A stretch of DNA of 64,000 nucleotides from Synechocystis sp. LKSZ1 (lineage in GTDB: Bacteria > Cyanobacteriota > Cyanobacteriia > Cyanobacteriales > Microcystaceae). The position numbers were made by a program, and so were the translations under genes. Every line of letters starts with the position of its first letter. The stretch's first letter is position 1. The stretch spans positions 3,596,001 through 3,660,000 of the forward strand of contig NZ_AP031572.1 in assembly GCF_040436315.1 (NCBI RefSeq), written 5' to 3'. This document shows, piece by piece, positions 43,466 to 52,965 of the stretch. The notes beneath the pieces were generated by a model. It searched no databases, was not told the DNA's origin, and saw only the letters and a list, made by a program, of their open reading frames with translations.

Positions 43466-44347
43466 TCAAGGCGCTAAAACCACCTTGGGTTGCAGAAACC
43501 AGCCGCTTTCTGTCTCTCGCCGGTGCCCAATACCGACACAATTGCCTTGATCGTCCAACATCAAATAAGTTGGCTCTATCGGGGAGGAGAGCGGCAGACT
43601 CTTGCCCTGAAACCAAAACCGGGTTTCCTGTTCCCCCAGATGATGCTGGGGCAGATGGGCCAATACCGTAACGGCAGACTGGAGTAAATTTTCGGGATTT
43701 TCACTATCTGCTAGTTGTTCTAGGGTAATGCCTTGGTCTAACCGCATGCCGCCGCTCTCTAGGCGTTCCAGGCCTGCTAAGGTTCCTCCCACCCCCAGGG
43801 CCTGGCCGAGATCTCGAGCAATGGCCCGGATATAGGTTCCCTCGCCACAGGCCACCTGTAAGGTCAATTCCGGGGCCTGGCCCCCTTGCCAATCCAAAAC
43901 ATCCAGGGCGAACACCTCCACCTGGCGACTGGGCACTTCCACCATTTTCCCGGCTCGGGCTAAATCGTAGAGACGTTGGCCGTTCACTTGAATGGCGCTG
44001 TATTGGGGGGGGATTTGAGTAATTTGGCCTAGAAATGAGGGTAACTGGGCTTCTACTGCTTGGAGGCTCAGGCCCGAGGCGTTGGTGTCCTGGAGAATGG
44101 TACCCGCTAAATCATCGGTGCTGGTCTGTAGGCCAAAGCGAATTTTAGCGCGATACACCTTGCGTGTCGGGAGGTAGTTGAGCAAGCGCGTGGCCCTGCC
44201 CACCGCGATAGGCAGAACCCCGGATGCTAACGGATCTAAGGTTCCACCGTGGCCCACCCGTTTTTCCCGCAGTAGTCGTCGAACCTTGGCCACACAGTCG
44301 TGGGACGTCCAGTGCAAGGGCTTATTCAAATTCAAAAATCCAAACAT
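43466..44347 (-). CDS. truB: tRNA pseudouridine(55) synthase TruB
   Basis: 293 residues. Catalytic Asp in GHGGTLDPLASGVLP, with HWTSHDCVAKVRRLL upstream and the GTYIRAIARDLGQAL motif. It makes pseudouridine 55 in the T-loop of tRNAs. The C-terminal PUA-like region (about 235-293) is short. ATG at 44347. First gene of a likely minus-strand run towards hypE; divergent from dnaK2. Confidence 0.95.
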   Translation of the reverse strand: MFGFLNLNKPLHWTSHDCVAKVRRLLREKRVGHGGTLDPLASGVLPIAVGRATRLLNYLPTRKVYRAKIRFGLQTSTDDLAGTILQDTNASGLSLQAVEAQLPSFLGQITQIPPQYSAIQVNGQRLYDLARAGKMVEVPSRQVEVFALDVLDWQGGQAPELTLQVACGEGTYIRAIARDLGQALGVGGTLAGLERLESGGMRLDQGITLEQLADSENPENLLQSAVTVLAHLPQHHLGEQETRFWFQGKSLPLSSPIEPTYLMLDDQGNCVGIGHRRETESGWFLQPKVVLAP

Positions 44348-44540
44348 GACTGCCGATGAATTGGTCGATTAACAAGGCCTTGGGGCCTATCCCGCTAGGT
44401 AGGTACGGGAACCTACACTTCCGCCTAGGCAGGGGTCTCCGTCACACTAAGAGGTGAACGAAGGGACGTTAGGTAAACCCCAAAGCTTATGATTAGTCGT
44501 TCAATCTTAGTCCTTATAGTGAATTGGAGTTAACTCAATT

Positions 44541-46445
44541 ATGGGAAAGGTTGTTGGTATTGACCTTGGTACAACAAACTCTTGCGTCGCCGTGATGGAA
44601 GGCGGTAAGCCGACGGTGATTGCCAATGCTGAGGGGTTTCGGACAACGCCCTCTGTGGTTGCCTACGCCAAAAATGGGGATCGTTTAGTCGGCCAGATTG
44701 CCAAGCGCCAGGCCGTCATGAACCCCGGTAATACATTTTATTCTGTTAAGCGTTTTATTGGTCGCCGTCACGATGAAGTGACCCACGAATCTACTGAAGT
44801 CGCCTACAAAGTCCTGCGGGATAGCAACGGCAATGTGAAACTCGATTGCCCGGCCCAGGAAAAACAGTTCGCGCCGGAAGAAATTTCCGCCCAGGTGCTC
44901 CGCAAATTAGTCGATGATGCCAGCAAATATTTGGGCGAACAAGTTACTCAGGCTGTCATCACGGTTCCCGCCTACTTCAATGATTCCCAGCGGCAGGCCA
45001 CCAAGGATGCGGGCAAAATCGCCGGCATTGAAGTGTTACGGATTATTAATGAACCCACCGCCGCCTCCCTGGCCTACGGTCTTGATAAGAAAAGCAACGA
45101 AACCATTCTCGTCTTTGACCTTGGGGGTGGAACCTTCGACGTTTCTGTGCTAGAAGTCGGGGACGGCGTTTTTGAAGTCTTGGCCACCTCCGGTGATACC
45201 CACTTGGGCGGCGATGACTTCGATAAGAAAATTGTGGACTACCTCGCCGCTGAATTTAAGGCCGCTGAAGGGATTGACCTCCGTCAAGACAAACAGGCCC
45301 TGCAACGTCTGACCGAAGCCGCTGAAAAAGCCAAAATTGAACTGTCGGGCGTTACCCAGACCGAAATCAACCTCCCCTTCATTACTGCTACCCAGGATGG
45401 CCCTAAACACCTCGACACAACCCTCACCCGGGCAAAGTTTGAGGAACTCTGTGCCGATCTGATCGACCGTTGTCGTATTCCTGTGGAGAATGCCATTCGG
45501 GATGCCAAAATCGACAAGAGCGCTCTGGATGAAGTAGTGTTGGTCGGCGGTTCGACCCGGATTCCTGCCGTTCAGGAATTGGTGAAAAAAGTCCTAGGCA
45601 AAGATCCCAACCAAGGGGTTAACCCCGATGAAGTGGTGGCAGTTGGAGCCGCTATCCAAGGCGGTGTCCTGGCTGGAGAAGTCAAAGACATCCTGCTGTT
45701 GGACGTGACGCCCCTTTCTTTAGGGGTCGAAACCCTCGGCGGTGTCATGACCAAAATCATTCCCCGTAACACCACCATCCCCACCAAAAAATCAGAAACC
45801 TTCTCCACCGCTGTGGATGGCCAAACGAATGTGGAAATCCATGTTCTGCAAGGGGAACGAGAAATGTCTCGAGACAACAAGAGTCTGGGAACCTTCCGTT
45901 TAGATGGCATTCCGCCAGCTCCCCGTGGCGTTCCTCAAATTGAAGTGACCTTTGATATTGATGCCAACGGAATTTTAAATGTAACGGCTAAAGACCGTGG
46001 CACCGGCAAGGAACAGTCCATTAGCATCACGGGGGCTTCCACCCTGCCCGATACCGAAGTCGAGCGGATGGTCAAAGAAGCGGAAGCCAATGCCGCCGCC
46101 GATAAAGAACGTCGGGAAAAAATCGACCGCAAAAACCAGGCCGATTCCCTCGTTTACCAAGCCGAAAAACAACTCAGCGAACTGGGCGATAAAGTCCCTG
46201 GTGCCGATAAGTCTAAAGCCGAAGGGCTGATCAAAGACCTGAAAGCGGCCATTGCGTCAGAAGATGACAGCAAAATCCAGACCTTATTACCAGAGTTACA
46301 ACAGGTGCTCTACAGCATTGGTACGAGTATGTATCAACAAGCCGGTGGTAGTCCAGAAACGGGCGGCCCTTCTGGTGCCGGTGCGAGTGGCCCTGCGGGG
46401 GATGATGTGATTGATGCTGAATTCTCAGAGCCAGACAACAAATAA
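44541..46445 (+). CDS. dnaK: Molecular chaperone DnaK (DnaK2-type)
   Basis: 634-residue Hsp70 with complete motifs ([37 protein letters not shown]) and an acidic tail ending [14 protein letters not shown]. This is the general, stress-induced cyanobacterial DnaK2, more typical than the copy at 32.7 kb. It is monocistronic, with a strong terminator just downstream and about 190 bp upstream shared with truB. Two DnaK types 10 kb apart along with three J-proteins give a local chaperone cluster. Confidence 0.95.
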   Translation: MGKVVGIDLGTTNSCVAVMEGGKPTVIANAEGFRTTPSVVAYAKNGDRLVGQIAKRQAVMNPGNTFYSVKRFIGRRHDEVTHESTEVAYKVLRDSNGNVKLDCPAQEKQFAPEEISAQVLRKLVDDASKYLGEQVTQAVITVPAYFNDSQRQATKDAGKIAGIEVLRIINEPTAASLAYGLDKKSNETILVFDLGGGTFDVSVLEVGDGVFEVLATSGDTHLGGDDFDKKIVDYLAAEFKAAEGIDLRQDKQALQRLTEAAEKAKIELSGVTQTEINLPFITATQDGPKHLDTTLTRAKFEELCADLIDRCRIPVENAIRDAKIDKSALDEVVLVGGSTRIPAVQELVKKVLGKDPNQGVNPDEVVAVGAAIQGGVLAGEVKDILLLDVTPLSLGVETLGGVMTKIIPRNTTIPTKKSETFSTAVDGQTNVEIHVLQGEREMSRDNKSLGTFRLDGIPPAPRGVPQIEVTFDIDANGILNVTAKDRGTGKEQSISITGASTLPDTEVERMVKEAEANAAADKERREKIDRKNQADSLVYQAEKQLSELGDKVPGADKSKAEGLIKDLKAAIASEDDSKIQTLLPELQQVLYSIGTSMYQQAGGSPETGGPSGAGASGPAGDDVIDAEFSEPDNK

Positions 46446-46475
46446 GCCAGTCGCCTCACTCATGTAGTTTATTTA

Positions 46476-46506
46476 GGGACGTATCCTTGGGATATGTCCT
46501 TTTTTT
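46476..46506 (+). terminator. Intrinsic terminator of dnaK2
   Basis: GGAC-TATCC and GGGATA-GTCC arms (46477-46499) form a near-perfect hairpin with a 2-4 nt loop, followed directly by T7 (46500-46506). Confidence 0.85.
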
Positions 46507-46513
46507 GTGCCTC

Positions 46514-46629
46514 ATACCAAATCTCTGAAGCCCAACTACATCGCTGACCTCACCCGTCTTCTCCTTGTGAAGGGAGGTGCCACAAGCGGAGGGGGAAAAA
46601 TCGATAGACCTTGTTTGGAGAATTGGTAT
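46514..46629. repeat. MITE-like repeat, copy B
   Basis: About 116 bp aligned end to end with copy A at 22650-22764: same ATACCAAATCTCT start, shared GAAGGGGAGGTGCC-like core (here GAAGGGAGGTGCC), same TTGGAG-ATTGGTATAA end. It sits right behind the dnaK2 terminator, in the 311-bp gap before the sigma gene, and has no coding capacity. Confidence 0.7.
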
Positions 46630-46756
46630 AAGAGGCCGAACACAGTATCAACCGATAATCCGGTTGTTGATGGGCCAAAAAAACGTTACTGATCGGTCAA
46701 CCTGACTCTGATTCAGCAACGCCCTAAAAACGAGATAACGGGAGCAAAAAGACCGA

Positions 46757-47743
46757 TTAACCGGCCACGAGATATTCCTCAACGTTGGAACGGCGACGAC
46801 GCAGATGGGCCAGGGCCTGATGTTCTAACTGACGGACTCGTTCCCGGCTAATATTCAACCGCTGGCCGATCTTGGCCAAGGAAAGTTCCTTGCCGTCCTC
46901 TAGGCCAAAACGAAGGGTTAAAACCGCTTGTTGTTGGGGGGTTAATTCCGCTAGCAAGCTGTGGAGGTCTTGACGCATTAACTCCTGGGTAATGTAGAGG
47001 TCGGGAGAAATACCACTGTCCTCTAGTAGCTCCGAGAGTTCGGTATCTTGGTTATCTCCGACGCGGACATCGAGAGAAATGGGTTGCCGTGACATACTCA
47101 GATACTCACGGATTTGGGCCGGTTCCAGTTCTAGGGCCTGGGCAATTTCCACCGGTGTGGCGCTCCGGCCTAATTGTTGGGCTAATTCCCGCTGAGTTTT
47201 TTTGATTTTATTGAGCTTTTCTGTGATGTGGATGGGGAGGCGGATGGTACGGCCCTGTTGGGCAATGGCCCGAGTAATGGCCTGGCGAATCCACCAGTAG
47301 GCATAGGTCGAGAATTTATAGCCTTTAGTGGGGTCAAATTTTTCCACGCCGCGTTCTAGACCTAGACTTCCTTCTTGGATCAGATCTAGAAATTCCATAT
47401 TGCGTTTTTGATACTTTTTGGCAATGGCAACCACTAAGCGCAAATTGGCCTCAATCATTTTTTGCTTTGCTCGTTGGCCTTGATGCAGGGCCCGACGGAG
47501 GTCTTCGATGGTCAGGGACAGGGACTGCGCCCATTCTTCTAGGCTGGGGTCACGCTGCAATTGTTGGGTTAAGGTTGCTTTTTGGTCGAGGAACCCCATC
47601 ATTCGTTGGACGTGTTTGCCGTAAATAATTTCCTGTTCATGGGTTAACAAGGGAACCCGACCAATTTCATGCAGATAAGACCGCACCATATCCGCTGAGA
47701 AGGTTGGTTGTTTTGTAGCGGTGTTAAGATTAGCGGTAGGCAT
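46757..47743 (-). CDS. Group 2 RNA polymerase sigma-70 factor (SigB/SigD-type)
   Basis: 328 residues. Regions 1.2 (FSADMVRSYLHEIGRVPLL), 2 (ANLRLVVAIAKKYQ...YAYWWIRQAITRAIAQQ), 3 and 4 (LAKIGQRLNISRERVRQLEHQAL) are intact, but the long region 1.1 of the primary SigA is missing. This is a group 2, non-essential sigma factor used in stress or nitrogen/dark responses. A good AAGGAGTC lies about 10 bases before the ATG. Assignment to SigB or SigD needs a tree. Confidence 0.9.
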   Translation of the reverse strand: MPTANLNTATKQPTFSADMVRSYLHEIGRVPLLTHEQEIIYGKHVQRMMGFLDQKATLTQQLQRDPSLEEWAQSLSLTIEDLRRALHQGQRAKQKMIEANLRLVVAIAKKYQKRNMEFLDLIQEGSLGLERGVEKFDPTKGYKFSTYAYWWIRQAITRAIAQQGRTIRLPIHITEKLNKIKKTQRELAQQLGRSATPVEIAQALELEPAQIREYLSMSRQPISLDVRVGDNQDTELSELLEDSGISPDLYITQELMRQDLHSLLAELTPQQQAVLTLRFGLEDGKELSLAKIGQRLNISRERVRQLEHQALAHLRRRRSNVEEYLVAG

Positions 47744-48212
47744 TACGGGGTTGACTCCTTAAAAACAGCAAGAGTTCTGCTATTAGTTCTACTTTTCCCA
47801 AAAATGCAGTAAACTGAGTCACTGGGAAAGTCTACGTTACAAAATGAAGTCAATGGGACTTGACTGGTCTCGATAAAATATAGACGAGCTTTGGCCCCAG
47901 AAAGTTCATCCCTAGTGGGTTACTCTGGAAAAGTCCGAAACAGGAACCCCTCTTTAAGACCCCTATGATGAGCCTGACTCATCGCCGCTCCTCAACAGCG
48001 ACTACTTCTATTTTGAAAAAAAAAGCAATCCTTGCTAAGTATCTTAGGGATGAGATTTCCATCGGGGTAGGGACGGAATTCCACCCTTGACAGGCCGGTG
48101 ATACGAACCGAAACGGATGATCCTAGAACGTCTCTCCCTCTGAGGCCAAGACAAGGGGCAGGGTAAAATACGAGGTTGAGCAATCTTGATCGCCTGCACG
48201 ATTGTCATTCAA
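47744..48212. other. Intergenic region between sigma factor and J-protein genes
   Basis: 469 bp between divergent starts. I see no convincing gene. It contains GATGAG-cctga-CTCATC, a short palindrome at 47967-47983, and an A9 run near 48014. It may hold two promoters and perhaps an unannotated RNA, but no known family was recognised. Confidence 0.3.
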
Positions 48213-48866
48213 ATGGCCCAGCACGACGAAACCCGCTTTTTTGTTGCCCTGAATCTTCCTTCTCGTTACCTACTCGAGGAGATGATTAGCTCGCTCAGAG
48301 CGTTGCAATGGCCAGACCCAGGCTATGGACAAATTGCTCAAACCTGGATTCGCAAAATTGATTATCGCCAGGCTAAAATTCTGCTTCAGAAAAAAGATCG
48401 TAGTGGTGCTCCCCTTCAAGATCCTCGCTTGGCCAGTAATCTGATTACCATCCAATTAGAGGCCCAGTTACCGCAGGGTTATACCATCCATATTCGTAGT
48501 GAGGATGCGTCGCTACTGCCCCTCAGTCATAACCACGATAATGTGACGCGGATCAAACAGGCCCTACGCTTAAAGGCCCAATTGCTGTCATCCAAGGCCA
48601 AGGCATCGACGGGTACTTCTCCTACTCCTCGTCCCGCATCTTCTCCCCAAAAGGCAATCCCAGACGACCCCTACCAAATCCTCGGGATTTCTCCCTCGGC
48701 AACTCTGGCAGAAATTAGCAAGGCCTATCTCCAGCAGATTAAGAAAAATCATCCCGACCGAGTGGGCGGCATGGCCCCTGAATTTATCCGTTTAGCGGAA
48801 GAGAGAACGAAGCGGATTAATCAGGCATATGAGACCTTGAAACAACTCAAGCAAAAAGCCCGTTAA
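48213..48866 (+). CDS. Protein with C-terminal J-domain
   Basis: 217 residues from the ATG at 48213 (a TTG at 48186 is in frame). The C-terminal J-domain (about 150-217) has the HPD motif in KKNHPDRVGG. The N-terminal 120 residues are of unknown fold, with FFVALNLPSRYLLEEMISSLRAL and a basic QAKILLQKKDRSG. A Ser/Pro linker joins them. Placing J at the C-terminus is unusual for DnaJ relatives. Client or targeting function of the N-terminal part is unknown. It converges on nnr with 2 bp between stops. Confidence 0.8.
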   Translation: MAQHDETRFFVALNLPSRYLLEEMISSLRALQWPDPGYGQIAQTWIRKIDYRQAKILLQKKDRSGAPLQDPRLASNLITIQLEAQLPQGYTIHIRSEDASLLPLSHNHDNVTRIKQALRLKAQLLSSKAKASTGTSPTPRPASSPQKAIPDDPYQILGISPSATLAEISKAYLQQIKKNHPDRVGGMAPEFIRLAEERTKRINQAYETLKQLKQKAR

Positions 48867-48868
48867 TC

Positions 48869-50422
48869 CTAAAAATTCTCCTGATTCAGTACTTGCTGGG
48901 CAATGCTTACTAAGGATTGGCTTAGGGTCAAAGCATCTACCCCCATGGGACTCCGGGCCTGACTGGCCAGAATACCCGCCTGGGCATGCCACCAAGCACT
49001 CAGGGCCACTGTTTCTAAGTAAGTTGCCGGCGAAGCCTGGGCCAGTAATCCCCCCATTAGGCCGGTCAGTACATCGCCACTTCCCCCCCGTGCCAAAGCG
49101 GGGGTACTTTCTGCAATGATCCAAGTCGGGCCGCTAGGGCCAGCAATGATGGTACGAGCACCCTTAAAAAGCACCAGGGCCTGACTCTGCTGGGCCGCCA
49201 TTTGAGCTGCTTCTAGGCGATCCACTTGAGGATTCTCCAGATGAGGAAAGAGACGTTTAAGCTCTCCAAGGTGAGGCGTTAACACCGTCGGTAGGGTTCT
49301 TTGCTGGAGACGGCTCAGCCATCCCTGGCCGGCCAAACTATTGAGGGCATCGGCATCGAGAATGAGCGGGCCTGGATAGGCCAAAACCTGTTCTACCAAA
49401 GGGGGATTTTCTGTAGTCAGGCCTGGGCCAATCGCCACGGCCTGGTACTGATGCCAAATCGCTTCTAAATCCGGTACGGATGCAATGGCCCCCTGCTCCG
49501 TTTCCGGGCACGCAATGACCAAGGCCTCAGGACAATGGCCCACCAGCAGAGGCTTTAGGGATTGGGGAACCGCAACGGAAACCATGCCCACCCCACTGGC
49601 CCTGGCCCCCAGGGCCGTTAAAATGGCCCCGCCGGCATAGCGTTGGGAACCACAGATCAACAAAACATGGCCCTGTTGGTATTTATGGGTGACGAGGGGA
49701 CGCTGGGGAAAGACTCGGCGGGCCATGGCGGAGGTAAATCGTTGGCAGGCCGGGAGCGGGGATAACACCGCATCAATCCATTGCGGCGGAATCCCGATGT
49801 CCAAACGCTCCACCTGGCCTAGATAAGCGAGGGCCGCATCTTGAAAATAAGCCCGTTTCCACAGGCCAAGGCAGAAACTACGCTGGGCTCGCAGGGCCAT
49901 TCCCAACACTGCACCGCTATCGGTATGAAGGCCTGAGGGAATATCAATACTCACGATTGGTTGGGGCCAAGTATTGAGCTGATCAATCTCGGTAGCGATC
50001 TGGCCAGTGAAGGGACGGGTTAGGCCAAAGCCAAACCACGCATCAATGAGGAACGTACAATCCCTGAGCGCCTCGAGGTTAGAAACAAAAGGAATCCCAA
50101 GACAACGGGCATAGTCAGCATGGGCCTGGGTCAGGGGTTTGAGGCGTTCAAAGGGGCAGTAAATCTTGACCTGATATTGCTGGAGGGCCAATTCTCGAGC
50201 CACCACCAGGCCGTCTCCGCCATTATGGCCCGGGCCTACCAAAACCCCTACTGTGGGATAGGAGAACCGGGGATACCAGAACAGAACCCGTTGGGCCACC
50301 GCGAGGGCCGCCTTTTCCATCAAGGCCGCAACGGGCATTCCTTGGGTAAAAAGATACTCCTCTATAGCCCGCATTTCCGCCGCACTGACCACGAGAGAGT
50401 CCAAAGCACTATGATTCACCAT
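48869..50422 (-). CDS. nnr: Bifunctional NAD(P)H-hydrate epimerase/dehydratase
   Basis: 517 residues combining the YjeF N-terminal epimerase (about 1-215, LVGPGHNGGDGLVVARELA) and the C-terminal ADP-dependent dehydratase (about 225-510, with ILDADALNSLAG, TPHLGELKRLF and ARGGSGDVLTGLMGGLLAQ). It repairs the damaged cofactors NAD(P)HX. The fusion is common in bacteria. It is divergent from the GNAT gene with only 26 bp between starts. Confidence 0.95.
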   Translation of the reverse strand: MVNHSALDSLVVSAAEMRAIEEYLFTQGMPVAALMEKAALAVAQRVLFWYPRFSYPTVGVLVGPGHNGGDGLVVARELALQQYQVKIYCPFERLKPLTQAHADYARCLGIPFVSNLEALRDCTFLIDAWFGFGLTRPFTGQIATEIDQLNTWPQPIVSIDIPSGLHTDSGAVLGMALRAQRSFCLGLWKRAYFQDAALAYLGQVERLDIGIPPQWIDAVLSPLPACQRFTSAMARRVFPQRPLVTHKYQQGHVLLICGSQRYAGGAILTALGARASGVGMVSVAVPQSLKPLLVGHCPEALVIACPETEQGAIASVPDLEAIWHQYQAVAIGPGLTTENPPLVEQVLAYPGPLILDADALNSLAGQGWLSRLQQRTLPTVLTPHLGELKRLFPHLENPQVDRLEAAQMAAQQSQALVLFKGARTIIAGPSGPTWIIAESTPALARGGSGDVLTGLMGGLLAQASPATYLETVALSAWWHAQAGILASQARSPMGVDALTLSQSLVSIAQQVLNQENF

Positions 50423-50448
50423 GGGATTACCTGCTTAACCATGCCCCC

Positions 50449-50958
50449 ATGATAAAAAATCCTCTACTCCGCGACGCAGTCGCCGCCGACCTACCCGTCA
50501 TCGTCGCTATCTACAACGCCAGTATTCCCGGCCAGCAAGCCACCGCCGACACAGAACCCGTTACCCTTGCCAGTCGCCAGGCCTGGTTCGAGACCCATGG
50601 GCCCGAGACCTATCCCCTCTGGGTTCTGACCGATTCCCCAGGGCAAATCTTGGGTTGGCTAGGCTTTCAACCTTTTTATGGTCGCCCGGCCTATCGTTCC
50701 ACGGCGGAGCTGAGTCTTTACCTAGCCCCGGCCCACCAAGGCCAGGGTTTGGGCAAGTTGTTACTGAAACAGGCCCTAGTCGTCAGTCCCGGTCTGGGTT
50801 TAACCACCCTGGTTGGTTATATTTTTGCCCATAATCAGCCGAGTTTGAGACTATTTCAATCCTACGATTTTCAACAATGGGGCTACCTGCCGCAGGTCGC
50901 TGAATTAGGCGGCCAAAAACGAGATCTGATGATTCTCGGTCGTCAAGTCTTCACCTGA
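50449..50958 (+). CDS. GNAT-family N-acetyltransferase
   Basis: 169 residues with the layout of phosphinothricin/methionine-sulfone acetyltransferase relatives: an N-terminal RDAVAADLPVIVAIYNAS block, then AELSLYLAPAHQGQGLGKLLL with the acetyl-CoA pyrophosphate loop QGQGLG. It ends with a conserved GYIFAHNQPSLRLFQSYDF helix. Substrate unknown; amino-acid or antibiotic acetylation is possible. It overlaps the amidohydrolase stop on the other strand by 16 bp. Confidence 0.85.
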   Translation: MIKNPLLRDAVAADLPVIVAIYNASIPGQQATADTEPVTLASRQAWFETHGPETYPLWVLTDSPGQILGWLGFQPFYGRPAYRSTAELSLYLAPAHQGQGLGKLLLKQALVVSPGLGLTTLVGYIFAHNQPSLRLFQSYDFQQWGYLPQVAELGGQKRDLMILGRQVFT

Positions 50959-52253
50959 ACCAGATCATCGAGTTCGGCGTAGTCTGGCAAGGTTGTTTCA
51001 ATGCGTTGGCCCTTACGGATTAGGCAGCGATCCTGCTGGGGCCGGGCAAAGAGTTCACTAAAATAACGAGCCTTAAAAATTATAAAATCGGCCTCTCCGC
51101 CAACGGATAATTGCCCCAGGTGCGGCAGGGCCATGAACTCGGCAGGAATGTGCGTGACGCTAGTACACCAATCATCGTAGGGATGATCCAGATGGCCAAG
51201 GCGAATGGCCTGGGTCAACACCTCTAGCCCATCATGATCACCAAAAGCATAGAAAGGGTCGCGGCAATTATCACTGGCAAAGGCCAGGGGAATGCCGGCC
51301 TGTTTAATTTCATGGACAGTGGTAATCCCTCGCCAATGGGGCGTTTTACCAGGAGTCCGGCCTTGGAGATAAAGATTGCAGAGGGGCAAGCTAACAATCC
51401 CGATGCGGGCCTGTTTGACTAGGGCCAGGGTCTGCTGGACTTGCGCCGGGGCCTGGTTAGCCAAACTACAGCAATGGCCACAGAGAATCTTCCCTGTAAA
51501 TCCCGTTTCTAGGGCCATAAGGGCCACCCGATGCAGGACGTGAGAACCTGGATCATCAGTTTCATCAACGTGGAGGTCTAGGTCTAGACCCCGTTCCTGG
51601 GCCAAGCGAAACACCTGGGCCAATTGCGCTTCTAAGTCAGGATTTTGATATGCCACTCCTCCGAGGATCATGGCTTGTTCCGCCATTTGGTCGGCTAGGG
51701 CCTGGCCCTCTGGGGTCAAATAATAATCTACAGAGACGAGACAGGCCGCCTGGAGGTGTAATTTGCCTTGCCACGCCTGTCGCAGGGCCTGGAATACCTC
51801 AAAACCAATCTGGCCCTGTTGCCCGAAGGAATCAATGTGGGTTCTCAGGGCAATGGTACCGTGGGCATAGCTACATTTCAGACCAAAGTCCATGCGGCGA
51901 TAGACATCTTCCGCTCGATAATATTGCTTCACATCGGCGAAAACTGCCGCCAAGGCCCCATCAAAAGTGCCGTCGGGATTGGGGGAACGGGGCCAACTAT
52001 GGCCTTTATCCAAATGGGTATGAATATCGACAAAACAGGGGAAAATTAGCTTTTTTTGTAAGTTAAAGCGTGGTAAGTTATCTAACGCTTTGGTTTCCTT
52101 CGCATGAAGTTTGATTTGTTGAATTTTTCCTGCCAAAATCTCTAAGTCAACGGCGGCTAAACCGTCGGGGGTTTGGGGGACCAGGTCTTGACCCGCAACC
52201 AAGCAAACGGGCACCTGGGCATTCTCTAACCAGTAGTGGGGAGGATAAAGCAT
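50943..52253 (-). CDS. Cytosine-deaminase-like amidohydrolase
   Basis: 436 residues from the ATG at 52253, which overlaps the stop of the MEKHLA gene (TAATG), implying coupling; a longer frame to 52271 is less likely. Metal ligands: HTH in DIHTHLDKG, a His in LHVDETDD, the GH in CGHCCS and Asp in ASDNCRDP. This is the amidohydrolase fold with CodA-like spacing. Cytosine or another cyclic amidine/pterin may be the substrate. The partner gene suggests a signal-linked purpose that is not understood. Confidence 0.8.
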   Translation of the reverse strand: MLYPPHYWLENAQVPVCLVAGQDLVPQTPDGLAAVDLEILAGKIQQIKLHAKETKALDNLPRFNLQKKLIFPCFVDIHTHLDKGHSWPRSPNPDGTFDGALAAVFADVKQYYRAEDVYRRMDFGLKCSYAHGTIALRTHIDSFGQQGQIGFEVFQALRQAWQGKLHLQAACLVSVDYYLTPEGQALADQMAEQAMILGGVAYQNPDLEAQLAQVFRLAQERGLDLDLHVDETDDPGSHVLHRVALMALETGFTGKILCGHCCSLANQAPAQVQQTLALVKQARIGIVSLPLCNLYLQGRTPGKTPHWRGITTVHEIKQAGIPLAFASDNCRDPFYAFGDHDGLEVLTQAIRLGHLDHPYDDWCTSVTHIPAEFMALPHLGQLSVGGEADFIIFKARYFSELFARPQQDRCLIRKGQRIETTLPDYAELDDLVQVKT

Positions 52254-52723
52254 TAGTCGAGAAACTGCCAACGGCTATAGATGGCGGCCTGGCCCTGGTA
52301 CTGGCCCTGATCGTCGGTCACATTCCAGACCGTTACATCCTGAATTAAAAATCGCTGGCCCGTCTTAGAAATTCGCACACCACTGTAGCCTTCACAGAAA
52401 CCTTGACGAGTTACGGCCTGGAGCAGTCGGGCCCGTTCGTCTTGATTGGGCGGCTCGGCGGATTGCCGAGAAGGAAGTCGGGTCAATTCATCCCAGGTCA
52501 GTTCAAATAAGCGTTGGGCGCAGAGATTGCCGTAGTTAAAGACGGGGTCGGTTTGACTATCGTGGGACACCAGCACAAAGGGGGCCTGATAAAGGGCCTG
52601 GGCGTAGGCCGCTCCGCTTAATTCCGTTGGCCCAAAATCTTTTCCCGTTAGCCGCTGATAGCTGTGGCGTAATTGCGCTACGTGCTCGGCAAGGTAATGA
52701 TTGTCAGGACTGGGCGGTTGCAT
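52253..52723 (-). CDS. MEKHLA (PAS-like) domain protein
   Basis: 156 residues comprising a single MEKHLA domain: FVLVSHDSQTDPVFNYGNLCAQRLFELTWDEL in parts, then RLPSRQSAEPPNQDERARLL and WNVTDDQGQYQGQAAIYSRW. MEKHLA is a PAS relative, known at the end of plant HD-ZIP III proteins, where it may bind a ligand or mediate redox control. Stand-alone bacterial forms are of unknown function. It is translationally coupled to the downstream amidohydrolase. Confidence 0.85.
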   Translation of the reverse strand: MQPPSPDNHYLAEHVAQLRHSYQRLTGKDFGPTELSGAAYAQALYQAPFVLVSHDSQTDPVFNYGNLCAQRLFELTWDELTRLPSRQSAEPPNQDERARLLQAVTRQGFCEGYSGVRISKTGQRFLIQDVTVWNVTDDQGQYQGQAAIYSRWQFLD

Positions 52724-52965
52724 GGCTCATTGCGTCGGGTCAAGGGCCTATCGGCCTGGCTATCGTACCACAATTCACCGGATTCTAGGTTTATTCACCT
52801 GAGTCCTTGGTGAGAAGAGACTTGTAAGCTAGTTTATTTGCACCATTTGTCGTTCGTCTAGGATTCCTTGGGGGCGGAAAACATCTACAACTAGATAATC
52901 CCCGACTTTAGTCCATAGGAGTATGTCAAAATGAAGCTTGTCTGCCTCGATCACCCCCAGCAATC

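Noticed and set aside
43053-43550. 165-codon plus-strand ORF
   Set aside because: It is antisense to the exported-protein gene and the end of truB, both of which are well supported.
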